A DNA stretch of 64,000 nt from Cytophagales bacterium. Its GTDB lineage: Bacteria > Bacteroidota > Bacteroidia > Cytophagales > Cyclobacteriaceae. Positions 1 to 8,210 of this stretch are shown piece after piece. Positions within the stretch are counted from its first letter, which is position 1, and each line of letters starts with the position of its first letter. The stretch lies in assembly GCA_022360055.1 (NCBI GenBank), contig JAKSDO010000066.1, positions 1-64,000 on the forward strand, in the 5' to 3' direction. The notes beneath the pieces are model-generated. The model saw only the letters and a list, made by a program, of their open reading frames with translations, made no database searches and was not told the origin of the DNA. Both the position numbers and the translations under genes were made by a program.

Positions 1-482
1 TATGCAGGTAAATGAATTGAAGTCTTTCATTGACGATAATCGTATACCAGTCATTACTTCTATCCTGAACAGACTGTATGTACCAGGGGAGTAGAAATTC
101 CCAAGAGTAACGGGAAAGCCAGATTACTGGGAGTTCCGACCGTAGTAGACCGGTGGCTTCAACAGGCGGTAAGCCAACAGTTAGCAACAAAATTTGAACA
201 TGAGTTCGAAGAAGAGAGCTACGGATTTCGCCCTGGAAAGAACCTTCACGGAGCAGTAAAACAAGCCCTGAAAAACATCAACGATGGCTATCTGGATATT
301 GTGGATATTGACCTGAAGGGGTTCTTTGATGAGGTGCAACACTACAAGCTACTACAGCTAATCTACAACAAGGTAAAATGTCCTACCACCTTGTGGCTGA
401 TCCGAAAATGGCTACGTGCCCCTGTCCGGATCAATGGAAGGCTGCACCAACGCAGGAAGGGAATGCCACAGGGAAGTCCTTT
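1..482 (+). pseudogene. Group II intron reverse transcriptase, 5' fragment (frameshifted and interrupted)
   Basis: This is the palm/finger part of a group II intron-encoded reverse transcriptase; the true start lies left of the window. Readable motifs are the ELKSFIDD region, the GVPTVVDRWLQQAV motif, the YGFRPGKN motif, the first catalytic Asp in DIDLKGFFDEV, and RKGMPQGSP at the 3' edge. The reading frame changes near 85-91: the first part runs from position 2 and stops at 91-93, while homologous sequence resumes in another frame at GTAGAAATT (91). That is a small deletion inside the usual YxPGxVRGVEIPK stretch, so the RT was broken independently of the insertion that follows. At codon cct (478-480) the gene is cut by the serine-recombinase element, and the rest resumes at 2682. 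Family assignment is firm; activity is excluded unless a shorter product works. Confidence 0.9.
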
Positions 483-499
483 TACTCCACGTACAGAGT
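483..499 (+). repeat. Left arm of the element's attachment site (attL side)
   Basis: TACTCCACGTACAGAGT lies directly inside the TT core at 481-482. It is the exact reverse complement of the arm at 2665-2681. In the excised circle the two arms would face each other across TT, forming a 36-bp near-perfect palindromic attP. Confidence 0.85.
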
Positions 500-596
500 A
501 ACAAACATTGAGTTTAACAGGGATCTTCCAATAAAAAGAGGAAAGTTTTAAATTAATTTAATATTTTCATAAAAAGTATTATGTTTATGATATTAT

Positions 597-941
597 ATGA
601 GCAGATCACAAAATATAGAATTGGTGCAACGGATCAACCATGCTTTTACCTTACTGGGAAAGGGTTTCTCATCAGTGGAAGTCCTGGATGCTTTGATCAA
701 TCAATATGGGGTGTCCAAAGTACAGGCATATCGTTACATTCAGACGGCCAAGAAGAATCAGGATCTCATTCCGATTCCGGAACCATCTGTGGTATTTACG
801 ATAAAATTGGCTCCAAGCCTTATCAAACGCATAAGAGCAACCGCATCATCGATGGGGTTATCGATCAGCACAGTAGTAAAAATGGCACTGGAGGAGTTTT
901 TATCAAAACCAGCGCGTGGCGAAAAAAGAGAGACAAGTTAA
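597..941 (+). CDS. Small putative DNA-binding protein of the recombinase element
   Basis: This 114-aa protein is not a family I can name. Its N-terminal half (about residues 8-50) reads like a helix-turn-helix, with a VLDALINQYGVSKVQAYRYIQ segment typical of recognition-helix spacing. The C-terminal part (about 68-105) resembles a ribbon-helix-helix or CopG-type unit (SLIKRIRATASSMG, then STVVKMALEEFL). It sits first in the element, co-directional with the recombinase, and overlaps the next small ORF by 26 nt. A role as accessory directionality factor or repressor for integration is inferred from position only. Confidence 0.6.
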   Translation: MSRSQNIELVQRINHAFTLLGKGFSSVEVLDALINQYGVSKVQAYRYIQTAKKNQDLIPIPEPSVVFTIKLAPSLIKRIRATASSMGLSISTVVKMALEEFLSKPARGEKRETS

Positions 942-1131
942 ACTATCCTGCTCTTATGACAGGCTCTGTGAGCAAAAACTCGCACAGGTTTACCGTCTCC
1001 TTGTTCCAGACACTGAATGTAATGATTACCTGAAAGTATTTGTCTCACCTGAAGAAAATATGGGATATGAAAACAGCAGCGATTTATACCAGGGTGTCTT
1101 CCGAACAGCAAAAGGAAAACAAGACGATTGA
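916..1131 (+). CDS. Possible small protein overlapping the recombinase start
   Basis: A 71-codon frame begins with GTG inside the end of the previous gene and runs 65 nt into the recombinase gene. Residues 7-48 have protein-like composition (RQVKLSCSYDRLCEQKLAQV, then a YRLLVPD segment), unlike a random frame. The C-terminal third is encoded over the recombinase's first codons, so it is either a coupled overlapping gene or a frame ending by chance. I do not recognise a family. Confidence 0.4.
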   Translation: MAKKERQVKLSCSYDRLCEQKLAQVYRLLVPDTECNDYLKVFVSPEENMGYENSSDLYQGVFRTAKGKQDD

Positions 1132-2740
1132 GAGCCAGGTAGGCACTCTTATCAATTTCGCCAAAGAAAAGGGATATATTCTACCTGAAGAATATATTTT
1201 CAGGGATGAAGGATACAGTGGGGCTATTCTGGTGCGTCCAGGTCTGGAAAGGATACGCGACCTTAGTGCGGAGGGGCAGATCCAGTCAGTATTGGTTTAT
1301 AGCCCGGATAGGTTAAGCCGCAACTACGCCTATCAGGTAGTATTGATGGATGAACTGCACGCTAACGGAACGGAAGTTTTGTTTGTCAATTCTCCAAAAG
1401 CAGAAACTCCAGAGGAAGCTTTGCTACTCCAGTTCCAGGCAATGATAGCAGAATATGAACGGGCCATGATCAAAGAAAGGTCTCGGAGGGGCAAACGCCA
1501 CAAAGCCCGGTCCGGTATTATCAATGTCCTCGGCGGAGCTCCCTTCGGTTATAATTATATCAGAAAAACACAACTGACCAATGCAAGCTATGAGATCAAT
1601 CCACAGGAAGCTAGCGTGGTACAGAGGATATACCGGCTTTATACCGAAGAGATGAAAAGTATAGGGGAAATTACCAAGGATTTAAATAAGGATAAGATAC
1701 CGACAAGAAAAGGAGTATCCCGCTGGGAAAGAAGCACGGTGTGGGCGATATTGCGCAACCCTGCCTATATAGGCAAAGCCTATTTTGGAAAAACACAGCG
1801 AACCGAACGTACCCGCATCACTAAGCCTTTGAGAGAAAAGGGCGGTTATACCAATAAGAACAACGCCAACAAAGAAACCCCCAGGGATCAATGGATTGAA
1901 ATCCCCGTTCCCCCCATTATTACAGCAGAGACTTTTGAGCTTGCCGGTGAGCGACTGGCTCATAATAAAATACAATCAAAGCGCAACACCATAGAGCAGA
2001 CCCTATTGCAGGGAATGATGGTATGTGGCCAGTGTGGTTATTCATTATACCGCACATCCACTAAAACCAGCAAGCGTAAGCTCTATTATTACCGCTGCCT
2101 GGGCTCAGATAATTATCGTTTTGAGAAAGGAAGAAAGTGTGATTGCAGGCCTGTTAGACAGGAATATGTCGATGAACTGGTATGGCAAAGCGTTGTGGAG
2201 TTGTTGCGCAAGCCCACACTTATCCAAAAAGAAATTGATAAAAGGATTTCCGAAACCAAAAAGGCCGATCCTATGCTGAACCAAAAAGCTTTTCTGGAAA
2301 AACAAAAAGCCAAATCAATGAAAGCTATGGATAAATTGTTGGATGCCTACCAGGAAGGGCTTATTCCTTTAGATCAATTGAGGAAACGAATGAAAAAAAA
2401 AAAAAAAAGGGTTAATGAAACCATTAAACAGGTACAAAATATCCAAAACCATGAAATTACTTTGGGAAAACAGCTTGAATTATTAGATATTAAAGCCTTC
2501 ACCAAACTGATGGAACATAATTTGGAAAACCTAGATATTCTGGATAAAAGAAAGATTATAAAGCTACTTGTTAAGGAAATATTTGTAGACCATGAAACAA
2601 TACACATTCGTCACTCCATACCCGTCAGAGAGGTAAAACATGATGGTGAAAAAAAAAGTTATAAACTCTGTACGTGGAGTATTGAGTCCATTGCTATCCA
2701 ATATATTGCTGGATCAACTGGACAAGTACCTCAAGGGTAA
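1067..2740 (+). CDS. Large serine recombinase (integrase) of the mobile element
   Basis: This catalyses the site-specific excision and integration of the element. The ATG at 1067 gives MKTAAIYTRVSSEQQ, the canonical start of the resolvase fold with the nucleophilic Ser; the upstream TTG at 1040 adds nine unlikely residues. An Arg-rich YSPDRLSR segment and an ERSRRGKR helix E follow. The recombinase DNA-binding domain (GAPFGYNYI) comes next, then a zinc ribbon (CGQCGY with YYRC and CDC), and a Lys-rich coiled coil ending with a beta segment. The coiled coil is encoded in part by an A16 tract at 2393-2408. The gene has no stop inside the element: it reads across the right core into RT sequence and stops at 2740, so its last ~19 residues come from the host gene. 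Confidence 0.92.
   Translation: MKTAAIYTRVSSEQQKENKTIESQVGTLINFAKEKGYILPEEYIFRDEGYSGAILVRPGLERIRDLSAEGQIQSVLVYSPDRLSRNYAYQVVLMDELHANGTEVLFVNSPKAETPEEALLLQFQAMIAEYERAMIKERSRRGKRHKARSGIINVLGGAPFGYNYIRKTQLTNASYEINPQEASVVQRIYRLYTEEMKSIGEITKDLNKDKIPTRKGVSRWERSTVWAILRNPAYIGKAYFGKTQRTERTRITKPLREKGGYTNKNNANKETPRDQWIEIPVPPIITAETFELAGERLAHNKIQSKRNTIEQTLLQGMMVCGQCGYSLYRTSTKTSKRKLYYYRCLGSDNYRFEKGRKCDCRPVRQEYVDELVWQSVVELLRKPTLIQKEIDKRISETKKADPMLNQKAFLEKQKAKSMKAMDKLLDAYQEGLIPLDQLRKRMKKKKKRVNETIKQVQNIQNHEITLGKQLELLDIKAFTKLMEHNLENLDILDKRKIIKLLVKEIFVDHETIHIRHSIPVREVKHDGEKKSYKLCTWSIESIAIQYIAGSTGQVPQG
2665..2681 (+). repeat. Right arm of the element's attachment site (attR side)
   Basis: ACTCTGTACGTGGAGTA is the exact inverse of the arm at 483-499 and is followed by the TT core at 2682-2683. 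It lies within the recombinase coding sequence, so attachment site and integrase 3' end overlap. Confidence 0.85.
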
Positions 2741-3380
2741 AGGTCTAAAGTATGTTCGCTATGCTGACGACTTTAGTATTTATACCAAGTCAAAAGCAGA
2801 AGCCCGGAAGATCGGCAATGAAGTTTATCTGTTTTTAAAGCACAAACTAGACTTGCCTATTAATAGGGAAAAGAGCGGGATATGTAGGCCAAATAACTTT
2901 GAGCTACTGGGACATAGTTTCACTTATAAGAAAGGAGAAAAGGGCAAATACCAACTGGTAGTCAAGAAAAGCAGTTGGGGAAATCTCAAGCGCAAACTTA
3001 AAGCTATCACCAAGAAAACCTTGCCATACAGCTTCGAAGAACGGCTCCAAAAACTCAAAGAAGTATGGATGGGCTGGGTGAACAACTACCGGCTGGCAAG
3101 TATTCATGCAAAACTCAAACAACTCGATGAGTGGTTGAGAAACCGGCTGAGATACTGCATATGGCATGATTGGAAGAAGCCCGAAAGGAAGCGTAAAAAC
3201 CTGATCAAATTAGGAGTGCCTGAAAACCAGGCCTATGCCTGGAGCAGGACTAGAATGGGAGGCTGGGCAGTAGCTCAAAGTCCCATCCTCGGAACAACAA
3301 TTACCTTGTCGCGCCTAAGAAGAAAAGGTTACGAAAGTATCTTGGATTATTACTCTAAATTCAAACCCGAGATTCAATGA
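2682..3380 (+). pseudogene. Group II intron reverse transcriptase/maturase, 3' fragment
   Basis: This is the continuation of the RT cut at 482. It starts in frame with LSPLLSNILLDQLDKYL, contains the catalytic YADD box in VRYADDFSIY, then the RT thumb, and a group II intron maturase (GIIM) domain (RNRLRYCIWHDWKKPERKRK, with a downstream AYAWSRTRMGGW). It ends at a natural stop about 100 bp before the intron's 3' end, the usual spacing for bacterial introns. Without the N-terminal fingers it cannot be an active RT. The upstream in-frame ATGs at 2640 lie inside the inserted element, so any translated product would be a chimera. Confidence 0.9.
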
Positions 3381-3480
3381 ACCGCCAAGTACGAGGCCCG
3401 CTTGGCCCGTCCTGACGAAGGAAGGATCTGGTGGTGGGAGAGATGCACCCCGTCAGTTACCGCTGGCGGAGCCATCTCGA
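3381..3480 (+). ncRNA. Group II intron RNA 3' region (domain V/VI remnant) and 3' intron end
   Basis: Directly after the RT stop, ACCGCC (3382 on) can pair with GGTGGT (about 3431-3436), as in the helix that follows RT genes in Bacteroidota group II introns. A second stem-like region is followed by ATCTCGAT, similar to the usual CTACTCGAT 3' terminus. The boundary at about 3480/3481 agrees with the independent evidence that a gene on the other strand is cut there. Domain V is not a clean 34-nt consensus, so the intron may be degenerate. Confidence 0.55.
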
Positions 3481-3636
3481 TTGGGCACATGGTTTTATTC
3501 CATTTTCCAGGCGTTTTCTCTTGAAATATTCTACAATCTCAGCTTTTGTCATCTTACTGAGCTTTTCACTTATCAAGTTCCTTCGATCTCTCATGAATTG
3601 AACTGCATCAAATTCTTTTTTTGCCTTAGTCTTCAT
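3457..3636 (-). pseudogene. Antitoxin-like small protein, 3' end disrupted by the group II intron
   Basis: Read leftwards from ATG 3634-3636, the frame encodes MKTKAKKEFDAVQFMRDRRN, then LISEKLSKM and a TKAEIVEYF segment, a pattern I associate with small antitoxins following PIN toxins in Bacteroidota. The authentic part ends near codon 52 at 3481, where intron sequence begins; the last seven codons and stop are intron-derived. The ATG overlaps the stop of the PIN remnant as ATGA, the coupling seen in intact toxin-antitoxin operons. Family placement comes from motif memory, not a search. Confidence 0.6.
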
Positions 3637-3698
3637 AATTCATTATCGAAGAATCCCTCGAAAACAGAAGTGTCAATATAAATTCGTAATTTTTTCAT
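3633..3698 (-). pseudogene. PIN-domain toxin remnant (N-terminal codons only)
   Basis: Twenty-one codons remain: MKKLRIYIDTSV, then FEGFFDNEL and stop. The IYIDTSV strand with its first acidic residue is the classic start of a VapC-like PIN ribonuclease, which normally runs 130-150 aa. The rest of the catalytic domain is gone, yet the stop still overlaps the antitoxin start, so an internal in-frame or near-frame deletion removed the toxin core while keeping both ends. No activity is possible. Confidence 0.6.
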
Positions 3699-3913
3699 CT
3701 ACCCAAATTTACAAATTCAAAATGGCTTTTTCATTATTGTTTGGATTCTAACACTTGGACATAACGGCCGCGCAGCGGGGCGGCTTTGATGATTCCATCT
3801 TTTACAGATCTATTATTCTTTTGAAAATGATTTATCGGGAATTAATCGGGTTAAGATCAATGTCTTACAATGATGGCTCTGGAATTTTGACAGATTGAGA
3901 TGAATAATCCAGG

Positions 3914-5524
3914 CTAAAAAACCAAGAGTCTTTTTTCCCCTTCAAGCTCCAAATCAACGCCATCTATTAAATCTCGCCCATAAAATCTCCCGGTTGTCTT
4001 TTGGTCAAAATCAACGAATTGATACGCTTCGGCCGGCCTTGCGGTAAACCACTCCGGAAACTGGTTGATCCTTGGCCAGTCGATGGGCAGGTTCATATTT
4101 TCCTTGAAGCGCCGTTTGTCGAAATAAAGCTTGCCTTTCCAGGCTTGCTCGGATCGAATGGAAACAAACAACGAATCTCCTTTTTGTTCCGCACCGAGAA
4201 ACAGGTCCCTTCTCCAGGGGTTCAAATACAGGCCTTTGCTTTTCCATAAATTATACATAATGGTTGTTCTGGCAAAATTCCCATCGCCGTGCCATCCTTC
4301 GATAATGCCGCTTTCCCGCTGCATCCCCCACATCACCTGTACCTCGCTATCCATCCAGTTGGCGACACCTGAATCGGGAATGCGATTGTATAGATTCAAA
4401 GCGCTTTCAATAGCATCAGCATAGCCATCTGCGTTTCCTTCCCAATTATGATTTCTATATTTATTTAAATTAGAAAATAACTTCAGGATCGGGTCCATGT
4501 ATTCCTGTTTATTATCAATCAGAAATACACTGTAAAATCCGTTTAGCGTATATCCCCAATTGTCAGCAATCCGTTGGTGTATGATTTCTCCTGTTTGAGG
4601 ATTTATCCCATCGTAAAAAAAACCATCCTGATTTCGACCGACCTCCAATATCCTGTCAAGCATCTCATGCAATGGCTGCTCATACTCCTTCTTTTTTGTC
4701 TGGTTTGCAAAATTTACTGCAACATAAAGCTCGCACAGACCGGAAACCAATTCACATCCATGATCCCTTAGTCTGAGATAGTCCAGATCCCGCGTGGGAT
4801 GACGGTCGCCGAGTAAGTAAAAATCACCAATTTTAATGGCCCAGTCCAGGTATTTATCTTCGCCGGTCATCCAGTAAATTCTGGACAGAACCTGTAGTAA
4901 TTCTCCATTAACTTCTTCCTGCGGGGCGCGTCCAAATCCTTTTTCTTCAATATCCTCCGCAACATCTATCTCATGGCTAAGATCCTTCAACATCCCGATC
5001 ATCCTTTCCGACCAGGGACTATTGCCCAACCATTCTGTGAGCGGCAACAACCCGTCTTTTATATATTCGGAAGTCCCAAATACGATTTGTCCCATTTTCA
5101 CTTCTTCTTCTGAAAAACCTTTTTTAGAGAATGAATAGGTATCCGGCAAGGAACCGATGCGCGAAGTCAACACTTTCTCGGCATTTAGCATGTCCATCAT
5201 TTTGCCCCTGAAAAGCTCACGATCCGTAAAAAAGGATGTAAGCACCATGAATGGATAATTGTCTGCTGCCGCGTCCTTTGCATTCCAAAAATCTTTGCTC
5301 TCTCCAATATTCCTGGGAATAAGTCCCGATACCGGGTCGCTGTATTCCAGCCAAGCCCTCACATACCGGTCACATCTCCCGTAACCTTCATTGGCTAAAA
5401 CACTGTTTTTCATCGCCCGATCAAATAGTTGCCGATCATTTTCAGAGATTGAATAGGTAGAATAGTCGGGATCACAGGAAACAAAAAGGATTGCTAAGAT
5501 CGTTGGGAAAAGTGCTGCTTTCAT
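3914..5524 (-). CDS. Secreted lipoprotein with alpha-helical barrel-like domain
   Basis: A 536-aa protein with a short hydrophobic leader and lipobox Cys (ILFVSC, Cys at about residue 16), so it is expected on the outer membrane or in the periplasm. The body is Trp- and acid-rich and helical with repeated motifs (NWGYTLNGFY, GDGNFARTT, EGWHGDGN) that recall alpha/alpha-toroid carbohydrate-active proteins. I cannot assign a glycoside hydrolase family and name no substrate. It lies 16 bp downstream of another secreted protein gene, so the two are probably co-transcribed. Confidence 0.75.
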   Translation of the reverse strand: MKAALFPTILAILFVSCDPDYSTYSISENDRQLFDRAMKNSVLANEGYGRCDRYVRAWLEYSDPVSGLIPRNIGESKDFWNAKDAAADNYPFMVLTSFFTDRELFRGKMMDMLNAEKVLTSRIGSLPDTYSFSKKGFSEEEVKMGQIVFGTSEYIKDGLLPLTEWLGNSPWSERMIGMLKDLSHEIDVAEDIEEKGFGRAPQEEVNGELLQVLSRIYWMTGEDKYLDWAIKIGDFYLLGDRHPTRDLDYLRLRDHGCELVSGLCELYVAVNFANQTKKKEYEQPLHEMLDRILEVGRNQDGFFYDGINPQTGEIIHQRIADNWGYTLNGFYSVFLIDNKQEYMDPILKLFSNLNKYRNHNWEGNADGYADAIESALNLYNRIPDSGVANWMDSEVQVMWGMQRESGIIEGWHGDGNFARTTIMYNLWKSKGLYLNPWRRDLFLGAEQKGDSLFVSIRSEQAWKGKLYFDKRRFKENMNLPIDWPRINQFPEWFTARPAEAYQFVDFDQKTTGRFYGRDLIDGVDLELEGEKRLLVF

Positions 5525-5540
5525 CGTTGTGATATTGGAG

Positions 5541-7019
5541 TTAATCCGGGATTTTATCCGGTGAAACTGATAGTTTATTTATATAAAACAACTTGGTGCT
5601 TTCATTTTCACCAAGACGTGTATGGAAAGAACCAAACGCAATGTATTTGTTTTTATACCAGGGCAAGACAACCCCCCGGACCTGGAATTCCCCGGAATCC
5701 TCAGAATTTGAGCCGAACAAATTCAGATTTCCGTACCTGTTTCCCTGCCTGTTTTGATGAACTGCTTCATAAAAAATATTCCCGTCCGTCTGAAAAAACA
5801 AAATAACCTGATCTTCAAAAACATTAAAGTGCACTTGTTGAACTTCAGCGCCTGTGGTGAGATTGTCCAGACTTACACTTGCATCCCACTTCAGTTTTCC
5901 ATCGGTTCCTATCCCCAAAAGCAGCGCATGAGAATAAATGCGATATTCCATCTGCCACATATTTCCGTATATCCTGGAATTCTTCTCCGAATATTTTACC
6001 ATTTCACCGATATAGATCCATCCCTGATCTGTTCGAACTATTTCCCTCGGGATTTGATTCATTTTATATTTGGAGCTTCTCGAAATGCTGTCTTCCAACT
6101 TATATTTTTTTATGATTTTATCCTTTTCTTTCGGAGAGAGATAATTGAAGTAATTGTGCAGATTTGTGTATTCATAGTAATACACCGGAAGTTCGTGTTC
6201 TCCGTCGTGCACCATAGTAAATATTCCGTTGGACATTTTTGAGCCTGTGTACGCAAATGTGCCCACAACACAGATATTTCCATTTAAATCTGTCATGGCT
6301 TCACAATTTATCAAATCATGGCCCCGTGTAGATTCGATCACAATATCTTTATGCACCCTGCCGGATTCATCAAATTGTTTCACGGCCAACACACCTCTCC
6401 TCCCCTGGCGCTTCTTCATTCTGGTTATGATCTGGATCAAGTTATGTCCGGGCACCAGGGAAGCGCTGAGCAACTCCGTATTCTCGGTAGACAGTCCTTT
6501 TAATACCAGTGGTCTTGGGTCCCCGTATCTGTATTTCAGTATTGACGGCCTTCGCCCGTCGATACCCATAAGAAACAGTGAATTCCCCAATATTTCAAGG
6601 CCAATAATTTGATCCGGCAAAAAATCCTTGAGCTCAAATATTTCAAATTTATCCTCTGTGACATTTCCACGGACAAAAAAGGCACTTTTCATGGGAATGT
6701 TTAAATCCTGAAATAAAAGATAAACAAGACCGTCATAGTACTTTACATGGGAAATTTTGAAGTTGTAGTCCGATTCAAAAAACGATTTCCAAATGGGATT
6801 TAACAAAGTGTCGAGCATGGTGATCTCCCAAATTCGCTTTGAAGCGGAATTATTGTTTCGGGCTTCATTAAAGATTACCATTCCCTTTTCACCTGCCGGG
6901 ACTATACCGTATTGTTTTTCCAGCCCAAATAGCGGAATCCGGAGACTTTCTTCCAGCACAATTTGGGGATAAGCTCCCGTATATAAAAAAACAACGATCG
7001 ACACGGCGAGTATTCGCAT
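5541..7019 (-). CDS. Secreted protein of unknown function, beta-rich
   Basis: A 492-aa protein with an N-terminal signal peptide (MRILAVSIVVFLYTGAYPQ) and alternating beta-strand-like segments throughout, for example GNSLFLMGIDGRRPSILKYR and WIYIGEMV, suggesting a propeller or other all-beta fold. No catalytic motif is visible. It is upstream of the helical lipoprotein gene by 16 bp on the same strand, and the pair may act together at the cell surface. I do not recognise the family. Confidence 0.75.
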   Translation of the reverse strand: MRILAVSIVVFLYTGAYPQIVLEESLRIPLFGLEKQYGIVPAGEKGMVIFNEARNNNSASKRIWEITMLDTLLNPIWKSFFESDYNFKISHVKYYDGLVYLLFQDLNIPMKSAFFVRGNVTEDKFEIFELKDFLPDQIIGLEILGNSLFLMGIDGRRPSILKYRYGDPRPLVLKGLSTENTELLSASLVPGHNLIQIITRMKKRQGRRGVLAVKQFDESGRVHKDIVIESTRGHDLINCEAMTDLNGNICVVGTFAYTGSKMSNGIFTMVHDGEHELPVYYYEYTNLHNYFNYLSPKEKDKIIKKYKLEDSISRSSKYKMNQIPREIVRTDQGWIYIGEMVKYSEKNSRIYGNMWQMEYRIYSHALLLGIGTDGKLKWDASVSLDNLTTGAEVQQVHFNVFEDQVILFFQTDGNIFYEAVHQNRQGNRYGNLNLFGSNSEDSGEFQVRGVVLPWYKNKYIAFGSFHTRLGENESTKLFYINKLSVSPDKIPD

Positions 7020-7150
7020 TTTCTCAATATTCTAAATTTACATGCTAAAACCAGATGTGAAATTAAACATTTCAACCGAATAGGGATATTTTACACACGC
7101 TTATTCCGGTCGGATCGATGGATATTCCGCATTGGAAAGCGGGAAAATTT

Positions 7151-7564
7151 TTATTTATATATCATCTCCGGATTTTTAAATGCCTTAAATTCCAGGGCAT
7201 TGCCACTCGGGTCATATAAAAACATGATGTGTTGCTCCCCAGGTTCTCCCTTGTATCTGATCCGCGGTTCAATCACAAATTCCACACCGGCTACTTTCAA
7301 TTTCTCAGCAAGTTTGTACCACGCACCCAAATCAAGCACAACACCAAAATGACGCAAGGGCACTTCCTTCCCGTCTACTTCGCTCATATCGAAATCCTGA
7401 ATGGAATTTTTAGATACATGGGCAGAAAGTTTATGGCCAAAAAAATCGAAATCCATTCGGCAGTCTGTGCTTCTGCCGACTTTACATCCCAGAACTTCAC
7501 TGTAAAACATTTTTGTAACACCAATGCTCTTTACCGGGAAAGCCAAATGAAACGGAGCGGTCAT
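7151..7564 (-). CDS. VOC-superfamily (glyoxalase/dioxygenase-like) protein
   Basis: A 137-aa protein with the paired beta-alpha-beta-beta-beta pattern of the vicinal oxygen chelate superfamily. Visible features are HLAFPVKSIGVTKMFYSEVL, with the metal-ligand His in the first strand, and FLYDPSGNALEFKAF with the C-terminal Glu ligand; RHFGVVLDL supplies the central His. Members are lyases, dioxygenases or resistance proteins, and the substrate cannot be told here. It is a stand-alone cytosolic gene between a secreted-protein pair and a divergent sigma factor. Confidence 0.85.
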   Translation of the reverse strand: MTAPFHLAFPVKSIGVTKMFYSEVLGCKVGRSTDCRMDFDFFGHKLSAHVSKNSIQDFDMSEVDGKEVPLRHFGVVLDLGAWYKLAEKLKVAGVEFVIEPRIRYKGEPGEQHIMFLYDPSGNALEFKAFKNPEMIYK

Positions 7565-7703
7565 AGTATATTTTCCAAAATGTCAAAAAATCTTTAAAGC
7601 TATTTTAAGTTAGCGAATTTAGTTGAGAATTTATACAACCGGGTTTTTTATCCAATAATTGTAACAAATCGTAATCTATATTATCAAATAAAGAAAAGTA
7701 AAC

Positions 7704-8210
7704 TTGAATAAGGAACAGCTGTTCAACGAGGTGTATAAATCAAATAAAGACAGGATCTACAGGATATGTTGTTTTTATGTGAATGATTTGGAAGACCGGC
7801 ACGATCTGTTCCAGGAGGTGCTCACAAACATCTGGAAAGGTCTTGACCGCTTTGAAGGCAGGTCGAAAGTGAGTACCTGGGTATTTCGAATTGCAGTAAA
7901 TACTTCCCTGGCTTTTCGAAAAAAACATAGAGCGGAAAGTACAAAAATCGAAAATGCCAGAGATGAAATTCACAGAGAATGGAATCAGTCTTTGAGCGAA
8001 GGTGAACAGGAAGCGATCCAAAAACTGCATCAGGCAATTTCAGGATTAAATAAAATTGAAAAAGCAATCGTTTCACTGATGCTGGAGGATGTCAGCCAAA
8101 AAGTAATCGCTGAAGTTATGGGGTATTCAGAGAATAATATTCGAGTGAGGGCCCACAGAATAAAACAAAAATTAAAAGCCATTTTAATACCGCAAAGTCA
8201 TGGAAATTAG
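7704..8210 (+). CDS. RNA polymerase sigma-70 family (ECF) factor
   Basis: A 168-aa sigma factor. Region 2 spans about residues 10-75 (DLEDRHDLFQEVLTNIWKGL, then STWVFRIAVNTS), and region 4 about 105-160 (LNKIEKAIVSLMLEDVSQKV followed by an IAEVMGYSENNIRVRAHR helix-turn-helix). The start is TTG at 7704, since no in-frame ATG lies before region 2. It overlaps the next gene by 11 bp, the arrangement of a sigma factor and its membrane regulator. No FecR-like partner is present, so it is not of the SusC-linked type found at 38.4 kb. Confidence 0.88.
   Translation: MNKEQLFNEVYKSNKDRIYRICCFYVNDLEDRHDLFQEVLTNIWKGLDRFEGRSKVSTWVFRIAVNTSLAFRKKHRAESTKIENARDEIHREWNQSLSEGEQEAIQKLHQAISGLNKIEKAIVSLMLEDVSQKVIAEVMGYSENNIRVRAHRIKQKLKAILIPQSHGN

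Larger units (their letters stand above)
481..2681 (+). mobile_element. Compact serine-recombinase integrative element inserted in a group II intron RT
   Basis: The element occupies 2,201 bp from the TT at 481-482 to the base before the TT at 2682-2683. Inside each TT lies one arm of a perfect 17-bp inverted repeat (483-499 and 2665-2681). Joining the outer flanks at one TT gives cct-TTg-agt-cca, which reads P-L-S-P and restores the universal PQGSPLSPLLSNILL motif of the RT in frame. A two-base core flanked by symmetric arms in the excised circle is the known hallmark of large serine integrases. Cargo is minimal: a 114-aa putative DNA-binding protein, a possible 71-aa ORF, and the recombinase. 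Boundaries are read directly from the sequence; mobility is inferred. Confidence 0.88.

Noticed and set aside
581-1033. A 150-codon plus-strand frame over the 114-aa gene
   Set aside because: It covers the same bases in another frame, has no domain-like pattern, and the alternative frame looks like a real DNA-binding protein.
3481-3681. Plus-strand frame beginning MGTWFYSIF
   Set aside because: It is antisense to the better supported antitoxin and PIN remnants.
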